From Sinorhizobium numidicum (GTDB taxonomy: Bacteria; Pseudomonadota; Alphaproteobacteria; Rhizobiales; Rhizobiaceae): DNA of 64,000 nt. The stretch is from contig NZ_CP120368.1 of NCBI RefSeq assembly GCF_029892045.1, positions 2,850,001-2,914,000 on the forward strand. Direction: 5' to 3'. The number at the start of each line of letters is the position of its first letter. Within the stretch, counting starts at the first letter, position 1. Positions 33,659 to 43,313 of the stretch are shown piece after piece. The notes under the pieces are model-generated. The model did not search any database. It saw nothing but the letters and a program-made list of their open reading frames with translations, and was not told where the DNA came from. Position numbers and translations under genes: made by a program.

Positions 33659-34489
33659 TTATTTGACCGCGCCGAAGGTGAGGCCGCGTACAAGCTGTTT
33701 CTGCGAGAACCAGCCGAGAATGAGGATGGGGGCGATTGCCATCGTCGAGGCCGCCGAAAGCTTTGCGTAGAAGAGGCCCTCCGGGCTGGAATAGGAGGCG
33801 ATGAAGGCGGTCAATGGTGCCGCCTTCGCCGCACTGAGGTTCAAGGTCCAGAACGCCTCATTCCAGGCGAGAATGATGTTGAGGAGCAGCGTCGAGGCAA
33901 TGCCGGGGATCGCCATCGGCGTCAGCACGTAGATGATCTCCTTGGCAAGCGAGGCGCCATCCATACGCGCCGCCTCGAGGATCTCGCCCGGGATCTCCTT
34001 GAAATAGGTGTAGAGCATCCAGATGATGATCGGCAGATTGATGAGCGTCAGCACAATCACCAGTCCGGTCCGGGTGTCGAGAAGACCGCTGTTGCGGAAC
34101 ATGAGATACATCGGCACCAGCACCCCGACCGGCGGCATCATCTTGGTGGAGAGCATCCACATCAAGACATCCTTGGTGCGTTTCGTCGGTGCGAAGGCCA
34201 TCGCCCAGGCGGATGGGATGGCGATGAGGAGACCGAGGAGCGTCGAGCCGAACGAGACGACGACCGAATTCATGAAGTGCTTGAAGTAGTTCGAGCGGGC
34301 CTGCACTTCATGATAGTTCTCGGTGGTCCAGTCGAAGAAGAGAAGTACGGGCGGCGAGGCAATCGCTTGCGCCTCCGTCTTGAAGCTCGTCAGGAACGTC
34401 CAGAGGATCGGAAAGAAGATCAGTATGCCGACCGTCCAGGCGACCGCCGTGGTGACCAGTTTGCGTTGGGTGGAAACGTTGCGTGCCAT
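33659..34489 (-). CDS. smoG: Sorbitol/mannitol ABC permease SmoG
   Basis: The protein of 276 residues has six helices and the CUT1 permease EAA motif ([17 protein letters not shown]). It starts at 34489, three bases from the smoF stop. It is the second permease subunit of the smo transporter. Confidence 0.92.
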   Translation of the reverse strand: MARNVSTQRKLVTTAVAWTVGILIFFPILWTFLTSFKTEAQAIASPPVLLFFDWTTENYHEVQARSNYFKHFMNSVVVSFGSTLLGLLIAIPSAWAMAFAPTKRTKDVLMWMLSTKMMPPVGVLVPMYLMFRNSGLLDTRTGLVIVLTLINLPIIIWMLYTYFKEIPGEILEAARMDGASLAKEIIYVLTPMAIPGIASTLLLNIILAWNEAFWTLNLSAAKAAPLTAFIASYSSPEGLFYAKLSAASTMAIAPILILGWFSQKQLVRGLTFGAVK

Positions 34490-34492
34490 GAT

Positions 34493-35365
34493 TCAAGCCT
34501 CCAACGTCTTGCCGATCATGCGCATCAGGAAGAATGCGACGATATTGGCGAGGATGACGGCGATGATGCCCCCGGCGGACGCGCCGCCCACGTCGAACTG
34601 TAGAAGCGCCTGCGCATAGACGAGGAAGGTCAGATTCGTGCTCTGTGTGCCGGGGCCGCCGTTGGTGGTGACCAGGATTTCGGCAAAGACCGACAGCAGG
34701 AAGATCGTCTGGATGAGGATCACGACGGTGATCGCCCGGGAGAGATGCGGCAGAACCAGATAGATGAAACGGCTCCAGGCGCCGGCCCCATCCATCTGAG
34801 CGGCCTCCTTCTGCTCCTCGTCGAGCGACTGCAGCGCCGTCAGCAGGATCAACGTCGCGAACGGCAGCCACTGCCAGGCGACGATGACGATCACCGACAT
34901 GAGCGGCGCGTTGGCCAGAAAGTCGTAGGGCTGAAGACCGACAAGCTTGGCGAGCCAGGCAAAGAGCCCGTTCACCGGATTCATGAACATGTTCTTCCAG
35001 ACCAGTGCTGCCACCGTTGGCATGATCAGGAACGGCGCAATCACCAGGATACGCACGATCCCCTGCCCGAACATCGGCTGGTCGAGAAGAAGCGCAAGCC
35101 CGATGCCGCCGATCACCGTGATGAACAGCACGCCGAGAACAATTGCGAGCGTGTTGAAGATCGCCTGAAAGAAGGCCGGATCGGTCAGGAAGTAGGTGTA
35201 GTTGGAAAGACCCGCGAACTCCTCCATTCCCGGCATCAGCAGGTTGTAGCGGAGCAGCGAGAAATAGATGGTCATCGCCAGCGGCACGATCATCCAGGCT
35301 AGAAGCAGAAGCACCGAGGGCGCGATCATCAGGCGCGCAGCGGAGCGGGTGTGCAAGGTCGCCAT
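34493..35365 (-). CDS. smoF: Sorbitol/mannitol ABC permease SmoF
   Basis: I chose ATG 35365, with GGGGGA immediately upstream; ATG 35377 lacks a ribosome site. The 290-residue protein has six helices and the EAA-type loop (EEQKEAAQMDGAGAWSRF). It pairs with SmoG. Confidence 0.9.
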   Translation of the reverse strand: MATLHTRSAARLMIAPSVLLLLAWMIVPLAMTIYFSLLRYNLLMPGMEEFAGLSNYTYFLTDPAFFQAIFNTLAIVLGVLFITVIGGIGLALLLDQPMFGQGIVRILVIAPFLIMPTVAALVWKNMFMNPVNGLFAWLAKLVGLQPYDFLANAPLMSVIVIVAWQWLPFATLILLTALQSLDEEQKEAAQMDGAGAWSRFIYLVLPHLSRAITVVILIQTIFLLSVFAEILVTTNGGPGTQSTNLTFLVYAQALLQFDVGGASAGGIIAVILANIVAFFLMRMIGKTLEA

Positions 35366-35500
35366 GGCGTCCCCCATGTGAATGTCAACGCTGTTCCAAG
35401 AGAAGAAGCCGCGCGGTTCTCCGCGCATGCCGGACATCCCTTTTCGATCTCGGCGACTTGGACCGAACCGTTCCAAGAATCGTCGACGTGATCTTAAAAG

Positions 35501-35549
35501 CTGGAGCGGGATACGGGTGGAAAGCCCGCCTGACCCCTTCCCGCTCCAG
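35501..35549. repeat. Palindromic intergenic repeat between smoE and smoF
   Basis: CTGGAGCGGGA (35501-35511) and TCCCGCTCCAG (35539-35549) are perfect 11-bp arms around a smaller hairpin. It resembles rhizobial RIME-type elements. In the operon mRNA it would form a stable stem after smoE, which could protect smoE mRNA and raise binding-protein levels above the permeases. Confidence 0.65.
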
Positions 35550-35601
35550 GAGTTGCCGGAGCGCCTGCCGTTTCCAACCGGCACCCCGGCCCTTGGGAGC
35601 C

Positions 35602-36912
35602 TTATTTGATGTAGCCGGCCTTCGTCATTTCGCGTGTCGTCAGTTGCTGCGCACTCGCAAGCGCCTGATCGACACTCATCTGACCGGCAAGCGCCGCCGA
35701 GAACTGCTGGCCAACCGCCGTGCCAAGCCCTTGGAATTCCGGGATCGCCACGAATTGCACGCCGACATAGGGCACCGGCTTGACAGCCGGGTTCTTCGGA
35801 TCGGCCGCGTTGATCGAGTCCAGCGTCATCTTCGCGAATGGCGCCGCCTTCTGGTATTCCGGATTTTCATAAAGCGAGATGCGCGTGCCGGGAGGCACGT
35901 TTGCCCAGCCTTCCTTCTCCGCAACAAGCTTCAGATAGTCCTTGCTGGTCGCCCAGGCGATGAACTTCTCGGCGGCTTCCGCCTTCTGCGAGCCCGCGGG
36001 GATTGCGAGATTCCAGGCCCAGAGCCAGTTGCCGCGCTTGCCGAGGCCGGTATCAGGCGCGAGCGCGAAGCCGACCTTGTCGGCAACAGTCGATTCCTTC
36101 GGATTGGTCACGAAGGAAGCCGCGACCGTCGCGTCGATCCACATGCCGCACTTGCCGGTCTGGAAGAGCGACAGGTTTTCGTTGAAGCCGTTCGACGAGG
36201 CACCGGGCGGTCCGGCGTCATTCATCAGCTTGACGTAGAAATCGAGCGTCTTCTTCCACTCCGGCTGGTCGAACTGAGGCTTCCAGTTCTCGTCGAACCA
36301 GCGCGCCCCGAAAGCGTTCGCGGTCGCGGTGAGGAAGGCCATGTTCTCGCCCCAACCCGCTTTGCCGCGCAGGCAGATGCCATAGATTTCATTGTTCTTG
36401 TCGGTGATCTTGCGCGCCGCATCGGCAATGAAGTCCCAGGTCGGCGCGTCGGGCATGGTCAGGCCCGCCTTTTCGAACAGGTCCTTCCGATACATGACCA
36501 TCGAGCTCTCGCCGTAGAAGGGCGCCGCATAGAGCTTGCCGTCGATCGTCAGGCCGGAGCGGATCGCCGGCAGCAGGTCGTCGACGTCATAATCCGGCCC
36601 GAGATTTTCGAGCGGCAGCAGCCAGCCCTGCTTGGCCCAGATCGGCACTTCATAGGTGCCGATCGTCATGATGTCGTACTGGCCGCCCTTCGTCGCGATG
36701 TCCGTCGTTACGCGCTGGCGCAGCACGTTTTCCTCGAGCGTGACCCACTCGAGCTCAATGTCCGGATTTTTCGACGTGAAATCGTCCGTCAGCTTTTGCA
36801 TCCGGATCATGTCGCCGTTGTTCACGGTCGCAATGGTCAGGGTTTCTGCTTGGGCCAGACCCGCCAGAGCGACTGCCGAGCACGTGCCCAGCAGGAAAGT
36901 TCTTAAATTCAT
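35602..36912 (-). CDS. smoE: Sorbitol/mannitol-binding protein SmoE
   Basis: The protein of 436 residues has a signal peptide (residues 1-22, LAGLAQA) and the extracellular solute-binding family 1 fold (TIATVNNGDMIRMQKL, YGESSMVMYRKDLFEKAG, GKCGMWIDATVAA). It captures polyols in the periplasm for SmoFGK. The palindrome at 36933-36953 lies just upstream. Confidence 0.93.
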   Translation of the reverse strand: MNLRTFLLGTCSAVALAGLAQAETLTIATVNNGDMIRMQKLTDDFTSKNPDIELEWVTLEENVLRQRVTTDIATKGGQYDIMTIGTYEVPIWAKQGWLLPLENLGPDYDVDDLLPAIRSGLTIDGKLYAAPFYGESSMVMYRKDLFEKAGLTMPDAPTWDFIADAARKITDKNNEIYGICLRGKAGWGENMAFLTATANAFGARWFDENWKPQFDQPEWKKTLDFYVKLMNDAGPPGASSNGFNENLSLFQTGKCGMWIDATVAASFVTNPKESTVADKVGFALAPDTGLGKRGNWLWAWNLAIPAGSQKAEAAEKFIAWATSKDYLKLVAEKEGWANVPPGTRISLYENPEYQKAAPFAKMTLDSINAADPKNPAVKPVPYVGVQFVAIPEFQGLGTAVGQQFSAALAGQMSVDQALASAQQLTTREMTKAGYIK

Positions 36913-36932
36913 CGACTTCCTCCCAGAAGAAA

Positions 36933-36953
36933 ATGAGCATTTGCTTTGCTCAT
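36933..36953. promoter_or_regulatory. Operator candidate for SmoC
   Basis: ATGAGCA, seven bases, TGCTCAT: a perfect inverted repeat 21 bases before the smoE start. Its place suits repression by the SorC-type regulator SmoC encoded next door. Confidence 0.55.
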
Positions 36954-37118
36954 GGGCAATTACTCACCCGTTGCCGCAAAAAGTCAATCCGCATTCGTTG
37001 CTGCGGTGCAAACGAAAGGCTAACGGCTTGTTTTTCGTTCGGATTATTTTATCGGAGGCGGTTCACAGGAACGGCCAGATCATGAAGATCGCGCAGCCTC
37101 GAAATCGGTTTGCCCGAT

Positions 37119-38072
37119 TCAAGCGCCGAGCAGATAATCGGCCGTGGTTTCGTCGGTGATCAGCCCGTTGATGATCCTGCCCTTGAGGGCCGCCCTGAGC
37201 GCCTCATATTTGCGCCGGCCTTTGGCAATGCCGATGACCGAAGCCCGGTCGCGGGGCGGCAGCGGAACGGAGGCGACGCGTTCGTTGATGCTGCCGGTCA
37301 GCAGTTCGCCCTCATGATCGAACATCCACCCGCAGATCTCCCCGGCGGCACCGGCAGCCGTCAGCCGTGCCATTTCGTCTCGCGCCAGAAACCCGTCCTC
37401 GCAGAGCGGCGCGTCGGGACCCAGCTCGCCGACGCCGACGAAGGCGGCATTGGCCTCCGCGCCGAGTTGCAGGGCAATTTTTACGAGACTCTGATTGTGA
37501 AGCACTTCCCGCTCTTCAGCCGACGAGACGAGAACCGGCAAGGGCATGGGAAAATGCCGCGCCTTGATTGCGTCCGCCATGCTGAAGATGACGTTGTAGT
37601 AGGCTGCCGAACCATCGAGCCTGATGTTGCCGGTCAGAGAGACGATGCGGTGTTGCGGGCATTCCATGGAAGGCAGTTGGTCGATCGCCGCCTTCAGCGT
37701 CCGCCCCGTTCCGATGGCAAGCACGACGGGGTCCGTCGATTTCAGCCAGCGCTCGATCTCAGCTGCACCGGCCTCCGCGATACCGACCGTTGTCGACATC
37801 GAGCCCGGGTCGCTCGGCACGATATCGACATGCTTCAGCTCGTATTTGTCCTTGAGCCGGGCCGCCGCCTCGAGGCAGGCGGCAATCGGATGATCGAGCC
37901 GCACCTTGATCAACCGCTCGGCCATGGCAAGGGAAACGAGGCGCTGCGCCGACTGTCGCGAAATGCCCATGATCGAGGCGATCTCGTCCTGCGTCCGGCC
38001 TGCGACATAATACAGCCAACCCGCGCGGGCGGCATCGTCGAGCCTGTTGTTGGTTTCCGCCCTGCGCGCCAT
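37119..38072 (-). CDS. smoC: SorC-family sugar-binding regulator SmoC
   Basis: ATG 38072, with AAGGAGACG upstream, gives 317 residues. The N-terminal HTH is GRTQDEIASIMGISRQSAQRLV. The sugar-binding domain has IGTGRTLKAAIDQLP and LTGNIRLDGSAA. The C-terminus is LKGRIINGLITDETTA, typical of SorC/DeoR regulators. It probably controls the smo operon in response to polyol or its phosphate. Confidence 0.9.
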   Translation of the reverse strand: MARRAETNNRLDDAARAGWLYYVAGRTQDEIASIMGISRQSAQRLVSLAMAERLIKVRLDHPIAACLEAAARLKDKYELKHVDIVPSDPGSMSTTVGIAEAGAAEIERWLKSTDPVVLAIGTGRTLKAAIDQLPSMECPQHRIVSLTGNIRLDGSAAYYNVIFSMADAIKARHFPMPLPVLVSSAEEREVLHNQSLVKIALQLGAEANAAFVGVGELGPDAPLCEDGFLARDEMARLTAAGAAGEICGWMFDHEGELLTGSINERVASVPLPPRDRASVIGIAKGRRKYEALRAALKGRIINGLITDETTADYLLGA

Positions 38073-38202
38073 GTATTCGTCTCCTTCCCTTTGATTTGCT
38101 GCCACTATTTGCCGTGCGCTGTCAAACAAAGCCGGAAATCGATCGGCGCTTCAGGCAAAAACGCTCGGGTTTTCCGGGATCTGCGGGAAACGCGACCAAA
38201 CT

Positions 38203-38218
38203 TTTACCGTTTGATAAA
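38203..38218. promoter_or_regulatory. RutR-like palindrome upstream of preT (weak)
   Basis: TTTACCG, TT, TGATAAA is an imperfect palindrome about 55 bases before preT. It loosely resembles the RutR site TTGACCA-N2-TGGTCAA. Confidence 0.3.
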
Positions 38219-38271
38219 AAAATAAAGCGTGTTACCGTTCCCTCATCCTGAGAAAACATTGGGAGCCAAAA

Positions 38272-39633
38272 ATGGGAACGACGCAATCTGGGATCCTCGG
38301 CGGCAGGCTGCCGCTCGCGGAATACGAAACCAATTTCTCCGATCTGCATCCGCCGCTCGACAAGCACGAGGCCCTGGTCGCCGCCGACCGCTGCTATTTC
38401 TGTCATGACGCGCCCTGCATGACGGCCTGTCCCACCTCCATCGATATCCCGCTGTTCATCCGGCAGATATCGACTGGCAATCCGATCGGCTCGGCGAAGA
38501 CGATCTTCGACCAGAATATACTCGGCGGCATGTGCGCCCGCGTCTGTCCCACCGAAACGCTCTGCGAGCAGGCCTGCGTCCGCAATACGGCGGAGGAGCG
38601 CCCGGTCGAGATCGGTCGGCTGCAGCGTTATGCGACCGACGTCGCGATGAGAGAGAACAAGCAGTTCTACACGCGTGCCGCCTCTTCCGGTCGCAGGGTT
38701 GCTGTCGTCGGCGCCGGTCCGGCAGGCCTTGCCTGCGCCCATCGGCTGGCCGTCAACGGCCACGATGTCGTCATCTATGATGCCCGTGAAAAATCCGGCG
38801 GCCTCAATGAATACGGCATCGCCGCCTACAAGTCGGTCGACGATTTCGCACAGAAGGAAGTCGACTACGTTCTGTCGATCGGCGGCATCGAGATACGCCA
38901 CGGCCAGGCGCTCGGCCGCGACTTCTCGCTCCCCGACCTGACGGAACAATATGACGCCGTGTTCCTCGGCCTCGGCCTTGCCGGCGTCAACGCGCTCCGG
39001 ATCGAAGGCGAGAATGCCGAAGGCTTTGAGGACGCGGTCGATTTTATTGCCGCACTCCGCCAGTCGAAGACCAAGGCCGATATTCCCGTCGGCCGTCGCG
39101 TTGTCGTGCTCGGCGGCGGCATGACCGCGATCGACGCGGCCGTTCAGGCAAAGCTGCTCGGGGCCAAGGAGGTGACGATCTGCTATCGCCGCGGCAAGGA
39201 GCACATGAACGCCTCCGAGTTCGAGCAGGACCTTGCGGCCTCCAAGGGCGTCACCATCCGCCACTGGCTGCAGCCGAAGCGCATTGCCGTAAAGGACGGC
39301 AGGGTCGCCGGCATCGAACTCGAATACACGACGATCGAAGACGGCAAGCTGACGGCGACCGGCGAAACGGGTATCATCGCAGCCGACCAGATCTTCAAGG
39401 CAATCGGCCAGACCTTCGAGGCTTCCGAACTTGGAGCTTTGCAGCTTCAAGGCGGACGCATCGTCACCGATGCCGGAGGCCGCACCTCGATCGCCAATGT
39501 CTGGGCGGGTGGCGATTGCGTGCTTGGCGGAGAGGACCTCACGGTTTCCGCCGTTGCCATGGGCCGCGATGCCGCCGAATCGATCAACCGGGCTTTCGCC
39601 GCGGTAGCCCCGCTGGCGAGCGCCGTTGCTTGA
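38272..39633 (+). CDS. preT: Dihydropyrimidine dehydrogenase subunit PreT
   Basis: The protein of 453 residues has two Fe-S motif sets at the N-terminus (CYFCHDAPCMTACPTSIDIP and GGMCARVCPTETLCEQAC). These are followed by FAD- and NAD(P)-binding Rossmann segments (VAVVGAGPAGLACAHRLA, VVVLGGGMTAIDAA). It transfers electrons from NAD(P)H to PreA for reduction of uracil and thymine. preA follows 31 bases later. Confidence 0.93.
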   Translation: MGTTQSGILGGRLPLAEYETNFSDLHPPLDKHEALVAADRCYFCHDAPCMTACPTSIDIPLFIRQISTGNPIGSAKTIFDQNILGGMCARVCPTETLCEQACVRNTAEERPVEIGRLQRYATDVAMRENKQFYTRAASSGRRVAVVGAGPAGLACAHRLAVNGHDVVIYDAREKSGGLNEYGIAAYKSVDDFAQKEVDYVLSIGGIEIRHGQALGRDFSLPDLTEQYDAVFLGLGLAGVNALRIEGENAEGFEDAVDFIAALRQSKTKADIPVGRRVVVLGGGMTAIDAAVQAKLLGAKEVTICYRRGKEHMNASEFEQDLAASKGVTIRHWLQPKRIAVKDGRVAGIELEYTTIEDGKLTATGETGIIAADQIFKAIGQTFEASELGALQLQGGRIVTDAGGRTSIANVWAGGDCVLGGEDLTVSAVAMGRDAAESINRAFAAVAPLASAVA

Positions 39634-39664
39634 AAAGCAGAACAGGATCGAGAGGACGAGAACA

Positions 39665-40978
39665 ATGGCTGATCTTCGCAACAATTTTGTCGGCATCAAA
39701 TCCCCGAACCCGTTCTGGCTCGCCTCGGCGCCGCCGACGGACAAGGCCTATAACGTCGAGCGCGCCTTCAAGGCCGGCTGGGGTGGCGTCGTCTGGAAGA
39801 CGCTCGGCGAGGAAGGACCGCCGGTCGTCAACGTCAACGGCCCGCGCTACGGCGCGATCTGGGGCGCGGACCGGCGGCTGCTGGGCTTAAACAATATCGA
39901 GCTCATCACCGACCGCGATCTCTACGTGAACCTGCGCGAGATGAAGCAGGTGAAGATGAACTGGCCGGACCGCGCGCTCATCGCCTCGATCATGGTGCCT
40001 TGTGAGGAGAACGCCTGGAAGGCGATCCTGCCGCTGGTCGAGGAAACCGGCGCCGACGGCATCGAACTCAATTTCGGCTGTCCGCACGGCATGTCCGAGC
40101 GCGGCATGGGCTCTGCGGTCGGCCAGGTGCCGGAATATATCGAAATGGTCGTCCGCTGGTGCAAACAGTACACGCGCATGCCTGTGATCACTAAGCTGAC
40201 GCCCAACATCACCGATATCCGCAAGCCTGCCCGCGCCGCCAAGGCCGGCGGCACCGACGCCGTGTCGCTGATCAACACGATCAACTCGATCACCGCGGTC
40301 AATCTCGACACCTTCTCGCCGGAGCCCTCGATCGATGGCCGCGGCAGCCATGGCGGTTACTGCGGCCCGGCAGTCAAGCCGATCGCTCTCAACATGGTTG
40401 CCGAGATCGCCCGCGATCCGGAGACATACGGCCTGCCGATCTCCGGTATCGGCGGCATCACCACCTGGCGCGATGCGGCCGAATTCCTGGCCCTCGGTGC
40501 CGGCAACGTGCAGGTCTGCACGGCCGCTATGACCTACGGATTCAAGATCGTTCAGGAGATGATCACGGGTCTCTCGGACTGGATGGATGCCAAGGGCCAC
40601 CGCACGCTCGACGACATCACCGGCCGCGCCGTGCCGAACGTCACGGACTGGCAGTATCTGAACCTCAACTACGTCGCCAAGGCGAAGATCGATCAGGACG
40701 CCTGCATCAAATGCGGCCGCTGTCACATCGCCTGCGAGGACACCTCGCACCAGGCGATCACGCAGTTCGTCAACGGCGTGCGCCATTTCGAGGTGATCGA
40801 AGAGGAATGCGTCGGCTGCAACCTCTGCGTCAATGTCTGTCCGGTCGAGAACTGCATCACGATGGAACCGCTTGCCGCTGGCACGATCGACAAGCGCACC
40901 GGCAAACCGGTCGATCCGAACTACGCCAACTGGACGACCCATCCGAACAATCCGATGGCCCGCCAAGCCGCGGAGTAA
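39665..40978 (+). CDS. preA: Dihydropyrimidine dehydrogenase catalytic subunit PreA
   Basis: The protein of 437 residues (ATG 39665) has an FMN-binding TIM barrel like dihydroorotate dehydrogenase (NPFWLASAPPTDKA, NFGCPHGMSERGMG with the active Cys region, ISGIGGI). The C-terminal ferredoxin domain has CIKCGRCHIAC and CVGCNLCVNVCP. It catalyses the first step of reductive pyrimidine breakdown. hydA and the ureidopropionase downstream supply the next two steps. Confidence 0.94.
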   Translation: MADLRNNFVGIKSPNPFWLASAPPTDKAYNVERAFKAGWGGVVWKTLGEEGPPVVNVNGPRYGAIWGADRRLLGLNNIELITDRDLYVNLREMKQVKMNWPDRALIASIMVPCEENAWKAILPLVEETGADGIELNFGCPHGMSERGMGSAVGQVPEYIEMVVRWCKQYTRMPVITKLTPNITDIRKPARAAKAGGTDAVSLINTINSITAVNLDTFSPEPSIDGRGSHGGYCGPAVKPIALNMVAEIARDPETYGLPISGIGGITTWRDAAEFLALGAGNVQVCTAAMTYGFKIVQEMITGLSDWMDAKGHRTLDDITGRAVPNVTDWQYLNLNYVAKAKIDQDACIKCGRCHIACEDTSHQAITQFVNGVRHFEVIEEECVGCNLCVNVCPVENCITMEPLAAGTIDKRTGKPVDPNYANWTTHPNNPMARQAAE

Positions 40979-40992
40979 CGGAAAGATCAATC

Positions 40993-41026
40993 AGAAGGCC
41001 GCCGGAGAGATACCCGGCGGCCTTCT
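40993..41026 (+). terminator. Terminator after preA
   Basis: AGAAGGCCGCCGG and CCGGCGGCCTTCT are perfect 13-bp arms around an eight-base loop, 14 bases after the stop. Confidence 0.75.
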
Positions 41027-41045
41027 GTACTACACTTACCCGGCG

Positions 41046-41098
41046 CTAGAGCATCCCGCTTTCAAGCGGAACCGCTGCAAGCGGACAAGATGCTCTAG
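41046..41098. repeat. RIME-like palindromic repeat
   Basis: CTAGAGCATC (41046) and GATGCTCTAG (41089) are perfect outer arms with an inner hairpin around AAGCGGAACCGCTG. It lies between convergent genes. Confidence 0.6.
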
Positions 41099-41109
41099 AA
41101 TCTAGAGTG

Positions 41110-41153
41110 CTAGAGCGTCCTTTGTACGTTCACTTGAACGCACGGCGCTCTAG
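41110..41153. repeat. Half copy of the dispersed rhizobial repeat
   Basis: CTAGAGCG and CGCTCTAG outer arms. The interior (GTCCTTTG, GAACGCACGGCGCT) is similar to 27962-28003. It overlaps the stop of the dehydrogenase gene on the minus strand. Confidence 0.6.
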
Positions 41154-42172
41154 AATTCGATCACCACCTTGCCGAAGGGTCCACGATCGAGATGCGCGAG
41201 CGCCTCGCGGAATTCGCCAAACTTGTATCTCTTGTCGATGACCGGTTTCAATCCGGCCCGGTCGATCGCGCCGACCAGATCTTCGAGCGCCCGGCGGTGC
41301 CCGACGCTGATGCCCTGCAGCACCGGCGATTTCAAAAGCAGCGGCGCAACCGGTCCCGAAATCTCGAAACCTTCCAAAACGCCGATCACCGAGATGCGCC
41401 CATCCGCCGCGACTGCCTTCAGCGATTGGCCGAGACCGGTGCCGCCGGCGATTTCGAAAATGTGATCGGCGCCGTGGTCGTCGGTCAGCGCATAGACACG
41501 CTCCACCCAGTCCTCCGTCAGACGGTTGATGCCATGGCCAGCGCCGAGTGCCAGCGCGCGCTCAAGCTTTTCCTCACTACCTGAGGTCACGATCACTTCG
41601 GCGCCGCTCGCCTTGGCGATCTGCAGACCGAAAAGCGCGACCCCGCCCGTGCCCTGCACGACGACGCGGTCGCCGGCCCTTAAGTGCCCCTTCTCAATGA
41701 GCGCAAACCAAGCCGTGAGGCCGGCGCATGGCAAAGTGCTGGCCTCAGCGGCATCGAGGCTTATGGGCGCCGCGACGAACCAATCTTCGGGAAAGGCGAC
41801 ATATTCGGACATGACGCCCGGGAGCACGCCGCCGAGCGTGACATAAGAGGGCGTCCTGCCGTTTCCGGGCCGCAAACCGTCGAGCCAGCCGGGGGCAAAG
41901 GTCGATATCACGCGCTCCCCGACCTTGAATCGCCGAACGTTCTTGCCAACCGCTTCGACCATGCCGCTCATGTCGGAAGCCGGCACGAAGGGAAAGGTCA
42001 GATCCAAGCCCATGCCGGTTTCAAGCACCAGCTTGTCGCGGTAGTTGAGCGACACGGCTGTCGTGCGCACCAGGATCTCGCCGTCGCCGACTTCCGGCAC
42101 CCGGCGTTCCGCAATCTTCAGATTGTGCGGTCCGACTGTTTCCGTGCTCCATGCTCTCATCCATTTTGACAT
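41150..42172 (-). CDS. Zinc-type alcohol dehydrogenase/quinone reductase-like protein
   Basis: ATG 42172, with AAAGGA upstream, gives 340 residues. It belongs to the medium-chain dehydrogenase/reductase family. It has SLNYRDKLVLETG and SDMSGMVEAVG in the N-terminal domain and the NAD(P) site VVVQGTGGVALFGLQIAKAS. The structural and catalytic zinc Cys are not obvious, so a quinone-reductase-like, zinc-free enzyme is likely. It stands divergent from the LysR gene, its probable regulator. Confidence 0.85.
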   Translation of the reverse strand: MSKWMRAWSTETVGPHNLKIAERRVPEVGDGEILVRTTAVSLNYRDKLVLETGMGLDLTFPFVPASDMSGMVEAVGKNVRRFKVGERVISTFAPGWLDGLRPGNGRTPSYVTLGGVLPGVMSEYVAFPEDWFVAAPISLDAAEASTLPCAGLTAWFALIEKGHLRAGDRVVVQGTGGVALFGLQIAKASGAEVIVTSGSEEKLERALALGAGHGINRLTEDWVERVYALTDDHGADHIFEIAGGTGLGQSLKAVAADGRISVIGVLEGFEISGPVAPLLLKSPVLQGISVGHRRALEDLVGAIDRAGLKPVIDKRYKFGEFREALAHLDRGPFGKVVIEF

Positions 42173-42279
42173 GCTCGTTCCTTTCACATCGATGGTGATC
42201 GGGGCGAGCATAGTGTTGAATTCTGAGCGCCAGTTGCGATAAGATTTCCCTTTATTGGTTCTCTAGTGGATACAATCGC

Positions 42280-43176
42280 ATGGAGCGTTTCACCGGCATT
42301 TCGGTATTTGTGGAAGTCGCCGATGCCGGCGGCTTCTCGGCAGCCGCGGAGCGGCTCAACCTTTCGCGATCGGCGGTCGGCAAGACGGTGGCCCGGCTTG
42401 AGCAACGGCTCGGCGTCCGGCTCTTTCATCGCACCACACGAGCGCAGAGCCTCACCGATGAAGGGCAGCTCTTCTACGAGGGTTGCCAAAAGGCGCTTGG
42501 TGAAATCAGGACCGCGGAAGCGCTTCTCGAATCCGGCAGGCAGGAAATTCGCGGCCGGCTGCGCATTTCGATGCCGGTCCTCTTCGGCCGCAAATGCGTA
42601 ACGCCGCTGCTTGTCGATCTGCTTCGCGCTCACCCGCGTCTGCAACTCGATCTTTCCTTCAACGACCGCATCGTCGATCTGCTCGATGAAGGCTTCGATC
42701 TCGCGATCCGCAATGGCTCGGTCGGCAATGATTCCGGGCTGATGACGCGGACGATCGCGGAACAGCGCATGACGGTTTGCGCCTCTCCCGCCTATCTCGC
42801 TGAACGTGGCGCGCCAAAGACGCTTGCCGATCTCGCGGCACATGACGCGGTGGTCTACAGCCGAGGCGAGCAGCGTCCTTGGTCCTTTCCGTCGAACGGC
42901 GATGCCGCGGAGACCGTTCTGCCGAAAACGCGCCTGCGGCTCGACGATCTGGCCGCCATCGCCGATGCTGCCGTCGACGGCCTCGGCCTTGCCTGGCTGC
43001 CCTGCTGGCTGGTGCGCGAACGAGTGCAGCGCGGCGAGCTCGTTCGCGTGCTGACCGATCGGCCCGCTCTGATCTTCAAGGCGTACGCCGTCTGGCCTCG
43101 AACGCAGCACATGCTGCCGAAGCTGCGCGTCGTGATCGACCGGCTCGCTGCGGGCCTGCCGCGCATTATGGAGTAG
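42280..43176 (+). CDS. LysR-family regulator
   Basis: The protein of 298 residues has an N-terminal HTH (VEVADAGGFSAAAERLNLSRSAVGKTVARLEQRLG) and the LysR effector domain. It is divergent from the dehydrogenase gene with a 107-base gap, the classic layout for control of a neighbour. Effector unknown. Confidence 0.9.
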   Translation: MERFTGISVFVEVADAGGFSAAAERLNLSRSAVGKTVARLEQRLGVRLFHRTTRAQSLTDEGQLFYEGCQKALGEIRTAEALLESGRQEIRGRLRISMPVLFGRKCVTPLLVDLLRAHPRLQLDLSFNDRIVDLLDEGFDLAIRNGSVGNDSGLMTRTIAEQRMTVCASPAYLAERGAPKTLADLAAHDAVVYSRGEQRPWSFPSNGDAAETVLPKTRLRLDDLAAIADAAVDGLGLAWLPCWLVRERVQRGELVRVLTDRPALIFKAYAVWPRTQHMLPKLRVVIDRLAAGLPRIME

Positions 43177-43313
43177 AGTGAGGGACCCGGCGGAATAATA
43201 TGGGCAACCGGCGCGGCACAAGACACAAAAACGAAACAGTTTGTGTACGAATCGTAAGTTGTCGGCACCGCCGATCTGGATAATAAGAAAGAAAAACAGA
43301 AGCGGCCGGTTTG

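Noticed and set aside
38122..39744. 540-codon minus-strand frame
   Set aside because: Antisense to preT, whose Fe-S and FAD motifs are clear.
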